64,000 nucleotides of DNA from Diatrype stigma (Eukaryota; Ascomycota; Sordariomycetes; Xylariales; Diatrypaceae): contig JAKJXP020000086.1 in the NCBI GenBank assembly GCA_022225965.2, positions 127,313 through 191,312 of the forward strand. Direction: 5' to 3'. Position numbers and translations under genes: made by a program. Position 1 is the first letter of the stretch, and each line of letters opens with the position of its first letter. Shown one piece after another: positions 10,593 to 23,600 of the stretch. The notes beneath the pieces are model-generated. The model did not search any database and was not told the DNA's origin. It saw only the letters and a list, made by a program, of their open reading frames with translations.

Positions 10593-13500
10593 ATGCGACG
10601 CCGCGGTGATAATCAGCATCAGTATGGCAACAACGGGGCTCGGGATATGAGATGGGATTCCAGGTCCCATCAAACGAACACAACCATTGACAACATTCCT
10701 AGTCGAACGGAACCCTGGAGTAATATCTCGCAGAACCCCCTAGCCCCGACGTCGCTACGGCTGCCACAACCACTACTACGGCCAGCACCATCTGGGAGAT
10801 GGAGAAGTAATGGTAATGCGAATGCGAACCAATATCGATTCTCCACCCAAGCAGCTAGTGCTGCAGACTCCACATACGATGACGATCTCTCGCATAGCCA
10901 GCAAACGACGGTGGTGGGATGGAATTCGCACGCCGAAGTTGACAAAAAGCTGCCTTCGCTATCACAGCTCGACCAGGACTCATACTCTCCCACTGACGAA
11001 GACGAAGAGGCTCTTGAAGAAGCCTGGACTGAGTATACATCGTCCCAAGCTCAGTCGCAGTCCCAGTCTCAGTGGACAGCTTTTGGCTTTTCATCGCAGG
11101 CGTCATCGCAAGTACAAGATGGCCGAGCTCCATCGCCTACTGACTCTTACGGTTCTTACCCTGATACCACCTCGCTCAGCCTTTTGCTTCCTCCTAGCCC
11201 CGCTAGAACTGGCGATGGCGACGGAGGAATAGTGGTAAGCCAGGACTCGAGCCCAGTTCTGGCTGGGAGAGCTACGATACCCTCTACTATGAGAAGGCGC
11301 CTTGAGCTTGTTTGGCGTACGTTGATTGTATCCTGAAGCACACATGATATTGAACCATCGTGCCTCGTTGGCTAATCGAGATCATCAGCACAATTACCTT
11401 CGGGGCTCCAACATGCTCCACTTCCTGTAGCATGGGAGATTATGCGCGCTGCTCTCCATTGCTCTATTAACCCAGCTGATCTGAACGTACTGTATGAAGA
11501 CAAGTGGCTAGACCAGGTAAACCTCTGGGCGAGCTTGAGGGCCCATCCTGCTTTCGAGGGGCGAAAGCTCCCTGATATGTGTGATACCCGAGCTTGGAAG
11601 TGTAGTGTGAATGACAACTTCCGATCGGGGTCCAGAGCCGTTGTGCTCACAGCATCGATGAGCTTGAGCGAATTTCCTACTGGCCCTGTATTGCTGCTTG
11701 AGTTGCTTCCGTTGCAATATGAGCTGTCATGCCGTCTCCACCGCCGGTTCGGTTCGGACAGGTTTCTTGAACTGCGATTGCCAGCACTTGACTCATGGGG
11801 TTCGCAAGGCCTGCTCAAGGAAGAGTTGCAAAATGAAGTCGTGCGTTGGCTTACAAACGATGTCCATCCTTTCCTGGGCCGGAGTTGGTCCGCTTTCTGG
11901 GTTAGGGGTGAAGGCCGTAAATCAACAAATAAAGACTATCATGTCGGCACGGAATCCGAAAAGCGTAAGGAAGAAGAAAAACCCAATGGATACGAAAGGG
12001 TCTCGTTGTTTGCTGTGGATGGTATAGACTTCCTATCAACCCAGGAGTCCCTAGTGCTGAACAATGATCGCACCACATCGAGGGTTAGATGCACAAGGGG
12101 CTCGATGCTACAATGGCTATTACAATTTGATAAGAATGAAGGCGAATCGTACTTGAAGTTCTTCTCTCGCATTTCATTGGGTGAATAATGACCCTCGAAT
12201 GATACGCTTTTCCTGTGGATCGCTGACCTTCTCTAGGGCTAACCAAAGCTACTCCTGTCATCCATTTTCTTGAAGAACAATTGCGCCATCATAGCGGAAA
12301 CATCTTGTCCCCCACTGGGAATACGATGAATGACGGGATAGGAAGGATATCTCCCAATGTTATGCGGAAGATTCGAGATGAACTTGGCTTGACAGACACA
12401 CCATGTGCCATCCAGGCTCGCCTAGGGAGCGCAAAGGGTATGTGGATTACTGATGTGACAGACGCAAGCCAGGAGGATTGGATCGAGACCTACGAGTCAC
12501 AGAGGAAGTGGGAATGCGATTGGTCTGACGAATACCACCGGACCCTCGAAGTCAAGTCATGTGTAGCACCTCTGAGGCCAGCCAACCTCAACCTACAATT
12601 TCTTCCCATTTTAGAAGATGGGGCTATTGACAAGCTGCGAATGAGAAACACCATCGGCGAGCACTTGGCTGTCGAGCTCGGGAAAGACCTTGACTCGATG
12701 AAGACTGCAATCAAGCATCCGGAGCTGTTCAGGCAATGGGCCCGGGAAGCCTCGACTCGCTCATCAGAACCCCGCATCACTTCTCGAGAAGTTCCGTTCC
12801 TTGGAGGTCTACCGAACGATGAGCAAGATAAGATGACATTCCTTGCCGATGGCGGCTTTGATCCCATGCAGCAGAAGTATCTACAGGACATAGTCTTCCT
12901 CCACCAACGGAAAAAGTGTCAGAAGCTAGAGAAAGACTTGAAGATCCGCATTGCGCGGTCGACATACGCTTTCATGGTGGTGGATTTCTGGGGTGTCTTG
13001 GCGCCGGGCGAAGTTCACATCTGCTTCTCATCAAAATTTGGCGACGGCCCCGACGAATACCTGGATCTCGACGGAATCGACGTTCTTGTTGCACGATCGC
13101 CGGCGCATCTTCCAAGCGATATTCAGAAAGTTCGAGCAGTCTTCAAGCCTGAACTTCGCCGTCTGAAGGATGTCATTATCTTTCCACGAACGGGCATGGA
13201 ACCGCTCGCAGACAAGTTATCCGGGGGCGATTATGATGGAGACAAAGCTTGGGTATGCTGGGAGCCCGAGATTGTGGATAACTTCAGAGGGAAGCCCCCG
13301 CCAGTAAAGCCAGAATTCTCCCTGGAACGGGACGCCGATAAGGTGAAAATCTTCCTCTCAGAGGGCGGAGGAGGCATTGATGCTATGCTCGAGAAAGCGT
13401 TTGCTTTCAATCTTCAACCAAAGCTTCTTGGTATGTGCACCTCGTACAAGGAGCGGCTCAGCTACTACTACAATAGTATCAGCCACAAATCAGTGATCGC

Positions 13501-14509
13501 ACTGAGCTGGCTCCTGAGTGAGCTCGCGGACCAAGCCAAAAGCGGGATCGTATTCAACGACCAGCACTGGAGACACCTCCGAAACCGCCTGGTTGGGGAG
13601 AAACGCCAGCTGCCCAACCCAGCCTACAAATCCAAGATGACCGCTCGCTGGGCGGAAGCAGATCACATCATCGATCATTTGCGGTTTGTCGTCGCGAAGG
13701 GCGTGATCGACCACGAATTGGCCTCCTTGACCGACTTCTACAAGATGGACCCTGCGCACTCGTACGATACCGACGTTGTCAACTACTGGAATCAGTTCGA
13801 GATGGCTCTAGGACAGCCTGACCGGAACGGCATCCCCCGGGCTAGTTGGTTCGTAAATCTGAAACGGAATCTGAGGGACGATCTGATGGCCTGCTCCGAG
13901 CAGTGGAGAGATAGGGTTCACCCTAGGAATGACTTTCGATCGAGCGTCCTGGGCGTCTACGACCGTTGGCGGAAGATCGAGCCCCGTATCAGCAGCAGCG
14001 CGATCAGCGCCGGTGACGGTGGAAATGACGATGGTGGCAATGAACACCGCAGCCTCGGTGTCTCCGACGACACCGCGGCTCGGGCCTTTCTACGGCAGCA
14101 GAACCAGACACATCACCCCGACCTCAGCCACTGGCAGCTACTGAAGGCGAGCATGACCTTCCGAATGTTCCACGACATACTGCCCAACTTCACATGGCAG
14201 GTCGCCGGTCGGCAGCTGCAGTTCATCAAGGCTATGAAGGCCGGCTCTGGCGCTGTTGTCACTAGCGCTCCCATACCCGTAGTGCCCCGCCTATACGCCG
14301 CGCTCAGACCGGACAACAAGTACATCAAACAGGTCATGGCCCGGGAAGCAGGCCGCAATGGTGGCGGCGGGGAGTATTACGACGACGCAGATGATGATGA
14401 TTATAATGATGTGTTCGAGGACGCCGAAGAGGACTTCGTCGCGTACCCGGATCTGGACCGGGAGCTGGCGGGGTTGGGGGCGGCTGTTGGGGGCCTTGTG
14501 GTGAGGTGA
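10593..14509 (+). CDS. RNA-dependent RNA polymerase (QDE-1/SAD-1/RRP family)
   Basis: Three exons: 10593-11316, 11389-12180, 12237-14509; introns of 72 and 56 bp (donors GTACGT and GTGAAT). They give about 1262 aa in one frame. The start is the ATG at 10593 in a CCACCATGC context. The first ~240 residues are Ser/Gln/Pro/Asp-rich and probably disordered, with a QAQSQSQSQW run. The cellular RdRP core follows, including VPFLGGLPNDEQDKMTFL, a PGEVHI segment, and the catalytic loop GGDYDGDKAWVCW, with the Asp triad at residues 837-841 (D-x-D-G-D). The C-terminus ends in a strongly acidic run (DDADDDDYNDVFEDAEEDF). The family makes dsRNA or aberrant RNA for Dicer in quelling, meiotic silencing and small-RNA pathways. 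Which paralogue this is cannot be told from motifs. The frame is intact, so it is presumably functional. Its closeness to a dense transposon nest is notable but may be chance. Confidence 0.93.
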
Positions 14510-15147
14510 TTGATTGATTCATTGGTTGATTAGGTTAACGGATCTTGATAATGAGAGTTCCATATGGATATGGTCTGGATGATGGGGTGGTCTCTGTCTG
14601 TCTCGGGTTGGGAACGTGTCGCCCTGGTTTTAGTGGCTGTATTGGATATTTAGTGTCTGTAATGCCTGTTTGATGTCTGCACGTGGCCCTGGATATGCGT
14701 ACTCGATGCGCCAGAAGATTGCTCCAGGCAAGTTGTATAGTATGTTATGTTGCCCGTGCATACGCATGTTCCAAGTAGACAAGTACAATGACAACCGTCA
14801 TATTAAGTCATTGGCTACTGTAACGGCACGTGGAGTACCATTGAGGCCGGATATGGAACCGGGTTGGGATCCTTCCAACCGCAGCGTACTATATCCGTAG
14901 GAGTCACGATAACTCCAAAGGCAGAAGAGAAGCATATATTACGCGGTAGGGTGAGTTGTCCCCCTTTCCCCCTTCGCCACGGCAAGTTGATAAGTAACTG
15001 CCTGACCGCACAGCTGATGAACGTCATGTGATACCCCCAAGCAACTTCTAGCACCATATCAATACTTAGGTAGGTACACACTCGGAAACCTGCTACACCC
15101 AACCGAATGCCCATTCATCTTCACGACATCAAGGACAACACCTGAAC
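14510..15147. other. Convergent intergenic region, nothing recognised
   Basis: The region lies between the stops of the plus-strand RdRP and minus-strand dynamin genes and should contain both 3' UTRs. No coding pattern or repeat is seen. Confidence 0.5.
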
Positions 15148-17702
15148 TCAGCTACTCAACACCAACATTCCCTGCTGCAAGCAATCGATTTTGTGCTCGA
15201 GTGTCTCTCTGGTTCGCTTACTAGAGGCCCCTTCCTCCGCAATGGCCTTGAGCTGTTCACTTGTCATTGAGAGAACCCGCTCTGGGCCAAAAACGCGGAG
15301 AGCGCTTCCCTCATCACTCAACATGAAGTGGTCCACGACTTGTTGATAGACGGCGTCGACGAAACGGGACCGCGCGACTTCGTAGTACGCCTTCAGGACG
15401 TCATGCAGATTCTCGCAGATCTTGTCAACGTCAGATTTCTCGGTGAGCACTGTCGCCACGGTCTCGGAATTGACCTGGAAGGTTCCTGTCGACCTAGAAT
15501 AGGTACCCGACCCCATAATTTTATCGGCTTTCTTCTTGTTCCTTAGCTCTTCATTCTCCCGCAACTTCTTGTCGAACTCGGGATTACACGTGATCGCCTT
15601 TCCCTCGCATTCGATGCGGAGCAGGAACTCAGCGTGGTCGATTGAGCGCCGGTAGCAGCTGATAAGGTCATCCCTGATGAACAAACGAAGCCGATCTCGA
15701 ATATGGTCGTCTGGACAGGCTTCCCTGAGGGCCATGTGAATGAATCGGTGAACAACTAGGATGACATTGGACACGTGTGCCAATGTCAAGTCCTTCCATT
15801 TCTTGGACTGCTCCTTGAAGACCGTTGGCAGCATGGTTGTTCCGAACTGGTCATAAAGTCAGAATGTTACTCAAAGGCGGTGGCCACAGGGCTTAAAAAT
15901 GCCCAGGGGTTTCATACCGTGCCGAGCTCTTGGCCACGGGCAGACAAATATATCTTGTGGATGGAGTTCGATATGTCTTCGACTAGCGGGTCCGGGCAGA
16001 TTGCCGGATCCACAAGCAGGTCAACCAGTTCCGGGAACTCGGCTTCATCTGGCAGAGTAAATGATACATCGTAAAGATCGTTTCGGGATACCTGGTCAGG
16101 GGTTGACTTGGTTCCACCAGCAGCGTCATTCTTGCTCTCGCTCTGGGCGTCACCTGATGGGTCCTCTTTAGGAGCCCCTTCAATCTGGAATGCATGGCTG
16201 TGACCTCTTGAGAATAGGGTATTGGCGAATGCAGCACTCAATTCCCGAATGTGCGTGATCAGCCGCGTCTCTGGGCGCTCATCGAACATTGGAGCCCCGG
16301 TGTAGTAAGCATCCAGGGCGAAGTGTCCGAGGCCTTGGAAATGGGTTGCTACACGACCGAGGTAAGTGCGCTGCTGGTCGGAGGTCGTTCTCGCATCACC
16401 TAGTGCCTCCAACTGCTTCCTACTCTGCTTCAAATTGCCCTTGATTTCCCGCACCACGTTTGGCAACTCAAGTCTCGTGCGTTCCATAAGTAGCACCCTC
16501 AGGCGACGTCGCAGGGCTGCAATGCCCAAGCGCGCCTTATCCAGCTGGCTCCAGGGGTACTCGTTGAAGAAGGTAGATTCGGCCGCGTGGCGCTGGCTTA
16601 GGCTAGACGAAGAGTCATCAGCCCCGCGATTTCGGACGACGAAATAACCAAGTTTCAGCTGCTTCCGGTCGCCCTTTACTAGCTCTATAACCGTGTCTTT
16701 GGTCGCTTGTTCTCGGAGGAGGTCGGGTTTTGTCAGGACCCCAATGGTGCGCTTGCCTTCTGGATCTACCTCCTCGGCCCGCTCGAATATCTGCTGGGTA
16801 GCAATATCCGATGTGCAAGGGGCTACTGCAAGAATGCTAATAGAGTGTTAGGGATCCTGTATGACAGCACTTCAGATCGGGCTCACATGGTTCTAGGCTC
16901 GCGTATGTAGTTGTGAACCATCGACTTCACCAAGGCAATATCGCTCCTGGTCGTCAATCCTGTGATTTGCGATTAGCGTCGTGGGCATAAGTGTATGAAC
17001 AGCACATACCTGGTGTTGGCGCTTCGAAAATTCCTGTCAAGCTGGGTTAGATCGACCTAATTCAGTGAGGTGTAGACCTTGCTTACCTGGTACGTCAATG
17101 ATAGTGAAATGTTTCTCCTTGGGGCCGGTAATTTCAATTCTAAGGACATCCTTACTGAAGGCGGGCGCAGTGTCATCTTGATCGGACCCTGTCCGAAGGC
17201 CCATTGCCACTGCAGCCTATGGGATCATTAGCGGTGGCTTGACGCCATGGGGTCTTAACTCGGTACCTTCTGGAAGACATCCTGGAATGATGCACTTTTC
17301 GGGTCGAGGTCGGTGGCATCGACCTTGAACTCCTGTAGTTTGGCTACTCTATCTGCAGGGGCACCGGGTTGAGGCCTGATGGTGATCGAGATGTTCTTGA
17401 CTTCATCCCGCCTGCAGATGATTTCAGTGGCATAGCGGGTGCAGAGGTTGACGGCACGCGGGAATGGGAAGCCCGTCAGGCCTTCGAGGACACTTGACTT
17501 GCCGGCGGATTGATCGCCAACCACAACAAGCTAAATTGTGTTAGTGAGATGCCATATCCACCTGATGGACTTGTGATCCTCTCACCTGGGGCAATGGCAC
17601 CATGGTGGCGATACCAAGCCGTCGTAGCTCATCGATCTTGTTGAGCAGGCTTGGGTCACCGAAGCCATCCTGGCCGTCATAGGGTCTTGAATCGAGGGAC
17701 AT
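15148..17702 (-). CDS. Dynamin-like GTPase (Mx/Drp-like)
   Basis: Seven exons: 17702-17586, 17530-17267, 17216-17087, 17033-17010 (only 24 nt), 16959-16887, 16836-15918, 15846-15148. All introns are GT-AG, 50-71 bp, and the frame is continuous for 741 aa. The large-GTPase motifs are in place: G1 GDQSAGKSS (residues 44-52), the Thr switch in LCTRYATEI, G3 DVPG (about 168-171, across the 24-nt exon), G4 TKPD (about 236-239), then the stalk and a C-terminal GTPase-effector-type helix (LEHKIDCLQQGML). No PH or proline-rich domain is visible, as in Mx and Drp-like proteins. Such proteins form rings or helices on membranes and divide mitochondria, peroxisomes or vesicles; this sub-branch is often expanded in filamentous fungi without a known role. 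The start MSLDSRPYDGQDGFGDP fits the family N-terminus. Confidence 0.93.
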
Positions 17703-18281
17703 GGTAAAATACTCGCGCAGAATTATGGCTAGGAGTGAGGGGAGTGAAGGGGGGGGGGGGTGGGGGCAGAAGATGGAGTTTTGATTTGGGAGAAGTGGTC
17801 ATCAGAGGGGGCTGGTATTACATGGTATTTATAGGCTGTATCATTTGGGGAACTACGTCTGTATCTTCAAATTACTCTTCCGTATACTTCTGAGGGTGCT
17901 TCTGCCGGCTGCAGTTCGCCATGGCCTAGGCCCCTGACTCTGGGCACTATGCAAACGGAGAATCAGATCAGAGCAGATCCTCGGACAGTCATCCTCTTCC
18001 CGTGTTTGCTCTTCTTTCAAGTCCAATGACATGGTACGTCTCAAACGAAGTCTATCCTTTTACTAACCAGGCCTGAGAGCAAATTTTGCCTTGCCGGAAC
18101 AACTCTTCTTTTGATTGGAGCTCCCCGAAGAGGTCGACCTTCCCAACGCCCAACAAGACGGGAAGGCCCCTTAGCGGAGCAAAACCAATCCAATGAGAAT
18201 ATAGATGTCAGATCAATTATAACAAATATTTAATGTACATCAGCTGGTTAGTAATCGGGTAATGTCATTGTCGCCTAAGGA
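17703..18281. other. Intergenic with a G-run
   Basis: Upstream region of the dynamin-like gene. A run of 12 G (17749-17760), one T and five more G stands about 45 bp from the start codon and could be a promoter feature or a slippage hotspot. Nothing else is recognised. Confidence 0.5.
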
Positions 18282-19218
18282 TTACCACCTAGCATAAGTC
18301 TCTGCAGGGAGCTCCCGAGGACTTCTGAGGGACCCTGTCATTTCTTGAGGATTCGAATGATGCCCTGGTAGTTCGATCTTTCCATGGAACCCCCCTGGTT
18401 CTCCAGAGTACAATGTCCCATTCCCTGGCACCGAAGTCTCCTGCGCCTGCGCCTGCCCCTGCTGATTATTTGACTTCTTAGATTTCCTTAGTCTCCATAA
18501 TATATAGGTGAGAACACCAAGTATCGAAGCCATCAGGAACACCCCAACACCGATTCCAGCTTTTGCACCGACTGGTAATGGTGATGTAGACTCTGATGAT
18601 TCGGCGGATAAACTGCTAGACTGAGAGGTACTGGTACCTTGAGTTACAAATATAGTGGAAAACTGTATTGTTTGTGAAGTAGTTGAGGATGACGGCGTCT
18701 CTATCACCACAAAGCGATATGAAGGCGCATTCCAAGTAGCTGTGACGGTTGGACTCGAGGGTAACAATTCGAACCGACTTGTGCCCGAATCACAACAGCC
18801 GGCGTATTTGTCGCAACAGTATGATGTATCGCGATTTGTAACATTGGAGCATGAAGTCATATCAGCACCGCCTCCTGGTTCCGCCTCTTTTTACCATATC
18901 CGTCAGCTAGGTTTCTTCTGGGGGCACTAGATAGCTTCGTTACCTACGTAGGCAATAGGGTGCGCAGCCTTCGCCATCGAAGTTCTTGTCGGTGCACGAA
19001 CCCCGTACTATTCTCCCATCTGTGCCTTGGCACATGTTGTTGGAGAGGCAAGCTATGCCGACTAGTCCATTATAATGCCCACCCGCGCAGCACATGCTTG
19101 AGTTGGCATCTGGGTTGCAAGGAAAGTCGTCCACTGGGTCACCATTTGGGAAGTAACACAGGGAAGTAGCGATAGACGCATATCGTAATATAAGGAGGGT
19201 ATACTTGGAAATGCTCAT
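18282..19218 (-). CDS. Mid2-like single-pass cell-surface protein
   Basis: Two exons, 19218-18948 and 18874-18282, with a 73-bp intron (donor GTAGGT, acceptor CCAG), encode 287 aa. The N-terminus MSISKYTLLILRYASIATS is a signal peptide. A Cys-rich extracellular module follows (CYFPNG...CCAGG...ACLSNNMCQ...RGSCTDKNF...CAPYC, then CSNVTNRDTSYCCDKYAGCC). Next come a Ser/Thr-rich stretch, a transmembrane segment (IGVGVFLMASILGVLTYIL, about residues 196-216) with basic stop-transfer residues RKSKK, and a Gln/Gly/Pro-rich cytoplasmic tail. The design resembles fungal wall-stress-sensor or Mid2-domain proteins; the ligand is unknown. A paralogue lies at 23091-32855 on the other strand. The start at 19218 was chosen because it gives a proper signal peptide; the upstream ATG at 19257 does not. 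Confidence 0.8.
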
Positions 19219-20238
19219 ATTGATCCTCGCCGGTAGAATATTTCTCGTGCATTTCATATAATAGAAAGGGAGGTAACAGAAAGGAAAGGAGGGACCTGGA
19301 AACTCAAAAAGACCTTAAATGCAGTGACAATACAAGTGGCTGTGCCTCTCCGTAATCTTATTATAAATAGGTGCATGCCACTCTGAAAAGCACGCAGTTT
19401 AGCTTAGCTCGTAAAACGGCCACTGAATGTCGGTCAACCTTGGTATTGTTAAGTGGCTGCTGACATTGGGTCATGACCATAGCCTCCTGTTTCAGGGCAA
19501 GAATGGCCCTATAGGCACCAGCAAAATAACGTACGGTGATAACGGTGGCGACCATATGTCTCACAGTTTGTAGTAAGCGCGAGCTTCCCAACGGTGCTAA
19601 GAATATCAAGAGGCTATCCTATTATTCACACACATTGAACTCAGGACATGTAACGGCTACAGACTCATAACAGATTCATGATACCTTCAATCCCATACTT
19701 GTGCTTGGGCACCATCTGCTCGAAGATAGTATTATTGATGTGTGATACTAAAAGTGAATAGGAGAGCTTGGATTACGGAGTACCGGATATGGCACGTCAC
19801 CTACTAGTGGCTTGGCACCCCTATATGTTCATTTACCCCTTTATCAGAGGGATAATCGAAACTTTTCTTTCGACACGACGGTTAATCTGTTTCTAAGCCA
19901 CTCCAAACTTGAGAACCCGGATGTGACGTGTGATTGCCTAGTTGAAGAAGTGCTGCTATTTTATCGAAGACAACTGCGTACGTAGTAATTAGGCAGTACT
20001 TCCCGATGGGGAAAGAACACCAGGGGTAATCCATTGGAAGGGGCTCGGGGGGGATGATCACCCCCAAAATACTGTGTTCTTTCGTTATCATTTTTCTCTT
20101 TCTTAAGCCTTATATTCTCGTTAATATAGTAATCTCTAATTGCCGGTGCTGCCGGCTTTCCCACCTTCTCGGCACGGTAATTAGCTGTGGCACAGTTCTC
20201 ATCTGATTTCAGGGGTACATTGCCCTGCCACCATAACT
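19219..20238. other. Intergenic, nothing firm
   Basis: About 1 kb between two minus-strand genes. A minus-strand frame at 19961-20242 starts just after the GH47 stop, but it has no recognised domain and is probably 3' UTR. No RNA gene or repeat was recognised. Confidence 0.4.
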
Positions 20239-22307
20239 TCACCTCACCAAACGCTTCAGCGGATGTGCCTCAGTGTTGAACATGTACTCATCCAGACTGA
20301 CCAAGTCGGGCTCGCTGAAGATGAGGTAAAAGTACTTCAGCGTCTCCCCCATCCAGAAGCTCTCCATCGAGTCCGTCTGCGGCGGTTTCGACCCCGTCAC
20401 ACTCACATCCGCGAGCGCCGCATTAGCCAAGTCGGTCTTCGTGTTCCTTTGGATCGCCTCGAACATGCCCCAGGCGTGCTCGAGCCAGCTGCTCTCGCCC
20501 GTGACCCGATATAGTACGAACACGCTCTCGATCGCCTCCGGTCGCAGCATGTACCGCGCATCGGGGATCTCGGTGAAGCCTTTGGGGAGCCGCTTCTCGG
20601 CAATAACTTATTGAGCCAATGTGTCGATATCTTCTATTCCAAGCCCTTCGACGTCCACTCCTGCTCTTTCAAGAACGGCCTGCTTCCAACGCATCTCGTC
20701 CCAGTTGCAGGGCCCGCCGCTGGAGGCGCACGGCTCCATCCGGAACGTCTCGGGCATGATGCCGTGGGGCATCGACTCGTAGGTCCAGATGCAGCCTTGC
20801 GTGAGCCTTCGCGCTACTTCTACATCGTTCGGGCGCTCAAAGAGTCTGGCGCCAATGGCGAACATTCCACCGGCAAAGCAGACGAGGTGCTGCCCACCGT
20901 GGTCCAGCATGGGCACCTCCCGGCCGTCGTCTGCGTCATTGACGTGAACGGTGCCCGATACAAGGATATCTGCGTTGTCCGGGGTCATCGGACGATAAAT
21001 GTTATTCGCCTTTGTAGTGTCCATGGCGTACCTGGTGGTACACGGGATTAGCCTCGGCCTTATGCTTCTTGAAGAAACATCGTAGGCATGCCTAAGAGAC
21101 ACTTACCTGTACATTTCCTCGTAGGTAGGCAGAAGTCCACCGGTCAGGGCAGACATCTTCGGCAGGTATTCGAAGACTGAGTCAGCCATTGCGCCAAGTC
21201 CGAACGAGTTGTCGCCGTGAAAGTTCAGGTCTTTAGGGTTGATACTGATTGGCCACACTGCACTTGTTGGTTAGCATGTCGCTTGCTTTTATTTTGGGGT
21301 TTCCATGAGGGTATTAGCTTGAACACCATGCTCTCTAGATGTTCCCTAGGTTCCAGTACTCACTTCCAGGAAGTTTGGTCTTGTTCTGTTGAGTGCTCAA
21401 GACCTCCGTGATCCGCTCCGTCGCATCAAACCACTTAGAATCCCCGGTCAACAAAGATAATCGGGTGAACTCCATACATAACGACCCGATCTCGGCAATT
21501 GAAGCCCATTCTGAGGCTTCCTGCTCTCCGCCTTGGGCGGCATTGTTGAAATCCCAACGAGTAATCGGCATCCGATTTGGTGTGTCAAAGGCAACATAAA
21601 GCATGTCTCCAACCTCCCGCGCTTTATGTAGGAGTCTCAGGTCACCGCTCAGGTCATAAGCCGACAGGAAGCCTCCTAGATACCTGATGGTTGTCTCGAA
21701 GGCGTTGACCTGGTCGAGAGAGCTTTTCTCGAAGTCAATGCCTGCAGTGGCAACTACTGCCCGTTCAAACTCATCGTGCATATCCATTATCCATAGTGTG
21801 TCTAGGCTATCAACAAGTGTTGCGGCCCTGGTGAATAGTTAGCCTACCCCTGACCGTGTTGGGGTCATGTGCTGGCTCAACGCTCGGAACCGATTGGGGA
21901 GCAACGTACCATCCGCCAAATGTATTCTTGGATCCTCCGCTGATTGGAGCTAGCTCATCTTGAAGCCATGCATAATCGCGGTACGCATCCCAACAACGGC
22001 TGAATGCCTCTTTGACCGCGGCCTGTCTCTCGAGTCGGATTTCCTTTGCCTGCTTAGCCTCATTGCGAGGAAACCGATGCTGCACCCGGGGAAGATTCAA
22101 GGGCCGCCCCGTCGGAAATGGGCGAATTTCTTGCGCTGGGTAACGTGTGGGAATCTTCCTCCAGAAATAATTCGGATCATCCACTGATTGCACGGGTTGA
22201 AGTTGAATTTCGGGCCGCCATTGATCAAACCACGAAGTGTAGTAGGCAAACGTTAGAGCAATTGCGACGGCTAGAGGAAATAGGATGCGACGTCTGAGTA
22301 CGAACAT
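20239..22307 (-). pseudogene. GH47 alpha-1,2-mannosidase with an in-frame stop
   Basis: Class I alpha-mannosidase that trims high-mannose N-glycans in the ER/Golgi or extracellularly. Exons: 22307-21910, 21827-21364, 21257-21107, 21031-20239; introns of 82, 106 and 75 bp. The assembled frame has 601 codons. It starts with a type II anchor (RRRILFPLAVAIALTFAYY), then FGGWAATLVDSLDTLWIM, DFNNAAQGGEQEASEWASIAE, LNFHGDNSFGLGAMADSV, LLPTYEEMYR, HLVCFAGGMF, MPETF, YMLRPEAIES, MESFWMGETLKY and the calcium-binding end FNTEAHPL. At 20610-20608 a TAA replaces a sense codon between DIDTLAQ and VIAEKRLPKGF, with the frame unbroken on both sides. No splice sites remove it. The truncated protein would lose the last ~123 residues, including the conserved T-E-A-H-P. 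The annotated start is the ATG at 22307. Recent inactivation, readthrough or a base error are the alternatives. Confidence 0.85.
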
Positions 22308-23090
22308 ATTGCAATAGTTCACGTGCGATGTTTTAGAAGATGAAGTTGGAAGAAGAGCTCCTCAGATTGAGATGTAGATAGATGAATAAGATTCGATGTG
22401 GCTCGTCTCCTGAAAGGTCCAGCGCGTGGCAGGGAATTTAGGCGCCGAACCCCCTGCGGACCCTTGCCCCTACCCCTGTTTCCCAGACGCCTGTTGGTAA
22501 CAAGTTGACTGCAATCCACGGCGCTGGGTCGCATCACCCTTGGCGCGCCGAAAACGATGCCTCCTCAAGTACAACGCTGAGGACGCGATATTGATGACTG
22601 ACTTGGTAGACGCTATTCGTGTCTCCAACACATGTTTATAGCTCTATTTCGGGAACCTCCCCCCTAGTCAAATGCATGCCCTCGTTCATCGTTGGTAGTA
22701 GCTTGCCTAGCGACTACTAACCAATAAAGGATTCAGCATCTCATTGGACTGTTAAAGGCCGAGGTTTTTACAATGACGCTGGTAGATACTGATTATTATA
22801 AGTAAATCCGCAGACCAAGTGACAAAACAACCAACTGCATACCCCCTGACAGCTGAGGGCCTGAGGCTAAGCTGAGTGGTTCCATTGGGCGTGAAGGGTA
22901 GAGATAACCGGAGGAAATACGTATCGCAAGAGTTTAATGATCCGACAGTTGATCCTATAATACGTGCATCTTCTCCCCCGAGGCTGTTCCTCCTTCTTGC
23001 CGGCAGACTTATCATCCAATTTGACTGCATATAACTTCTGTCTGGTCTATCAATCTAAATTCCCGAGTAACGATTTGCATTCTCATCAAC
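22308..23090. other. Divergent promoter region
   Basis: Lies between the minus-strand GH47 gene and the plus-strand Mid2-like gene. Mixed composition, no coding pattern, repeat or RNA gene recognised. Confidence 0.5.
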
Positions 23091-23600
23091 ATGAAGCATT
23101 CACAGCATATTATCGTTATTCTGTTATTGTTGTTCACTGCCGGCCAGTCGATATGTTACTACCCCGATGGGACTGTTGCCCCGCAGGATACTCCCTGTGA
23201 CGATGAATCTGCTGAATCAACATGTTGTGGGCAAGGCTACGCCTGCTTATCGAATCACATATGTCAAGCCACGGGGGAAGAAATAAAGAAGAATGGAGCC
23301 ACCGAATTCGTGCGCGGAAGCTGTACGGATCGCGACTGGCGAAGCGGATCTTGTCCAAGCTTTTGTGTCAACCCAGATGTAAGTGAACTCTAGATATAAT
23401 CCTGTATAACCTTTGCATCCCTATGTGGTGCATAGTCAGAACTCCGTTTTAGGGTATGTTCTACGCCTGACACGCGATAGGAACCTGATAACGATCTCAT
23501 ATCCGGCGGTATGGGCATGTCGAAGTGTTCCAATACTACTGAAGACATATAGTTTTGCATCAACTCAAACACGGACGTCGACTGTGAGGACAAAGTCAAT

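Noticed and set aside
19961..20242. 93-aa minus-strand frame after the GH47 stop
   Set aside because: No recognised domain and overlaps the GH47 3' end; more likely untranslated.
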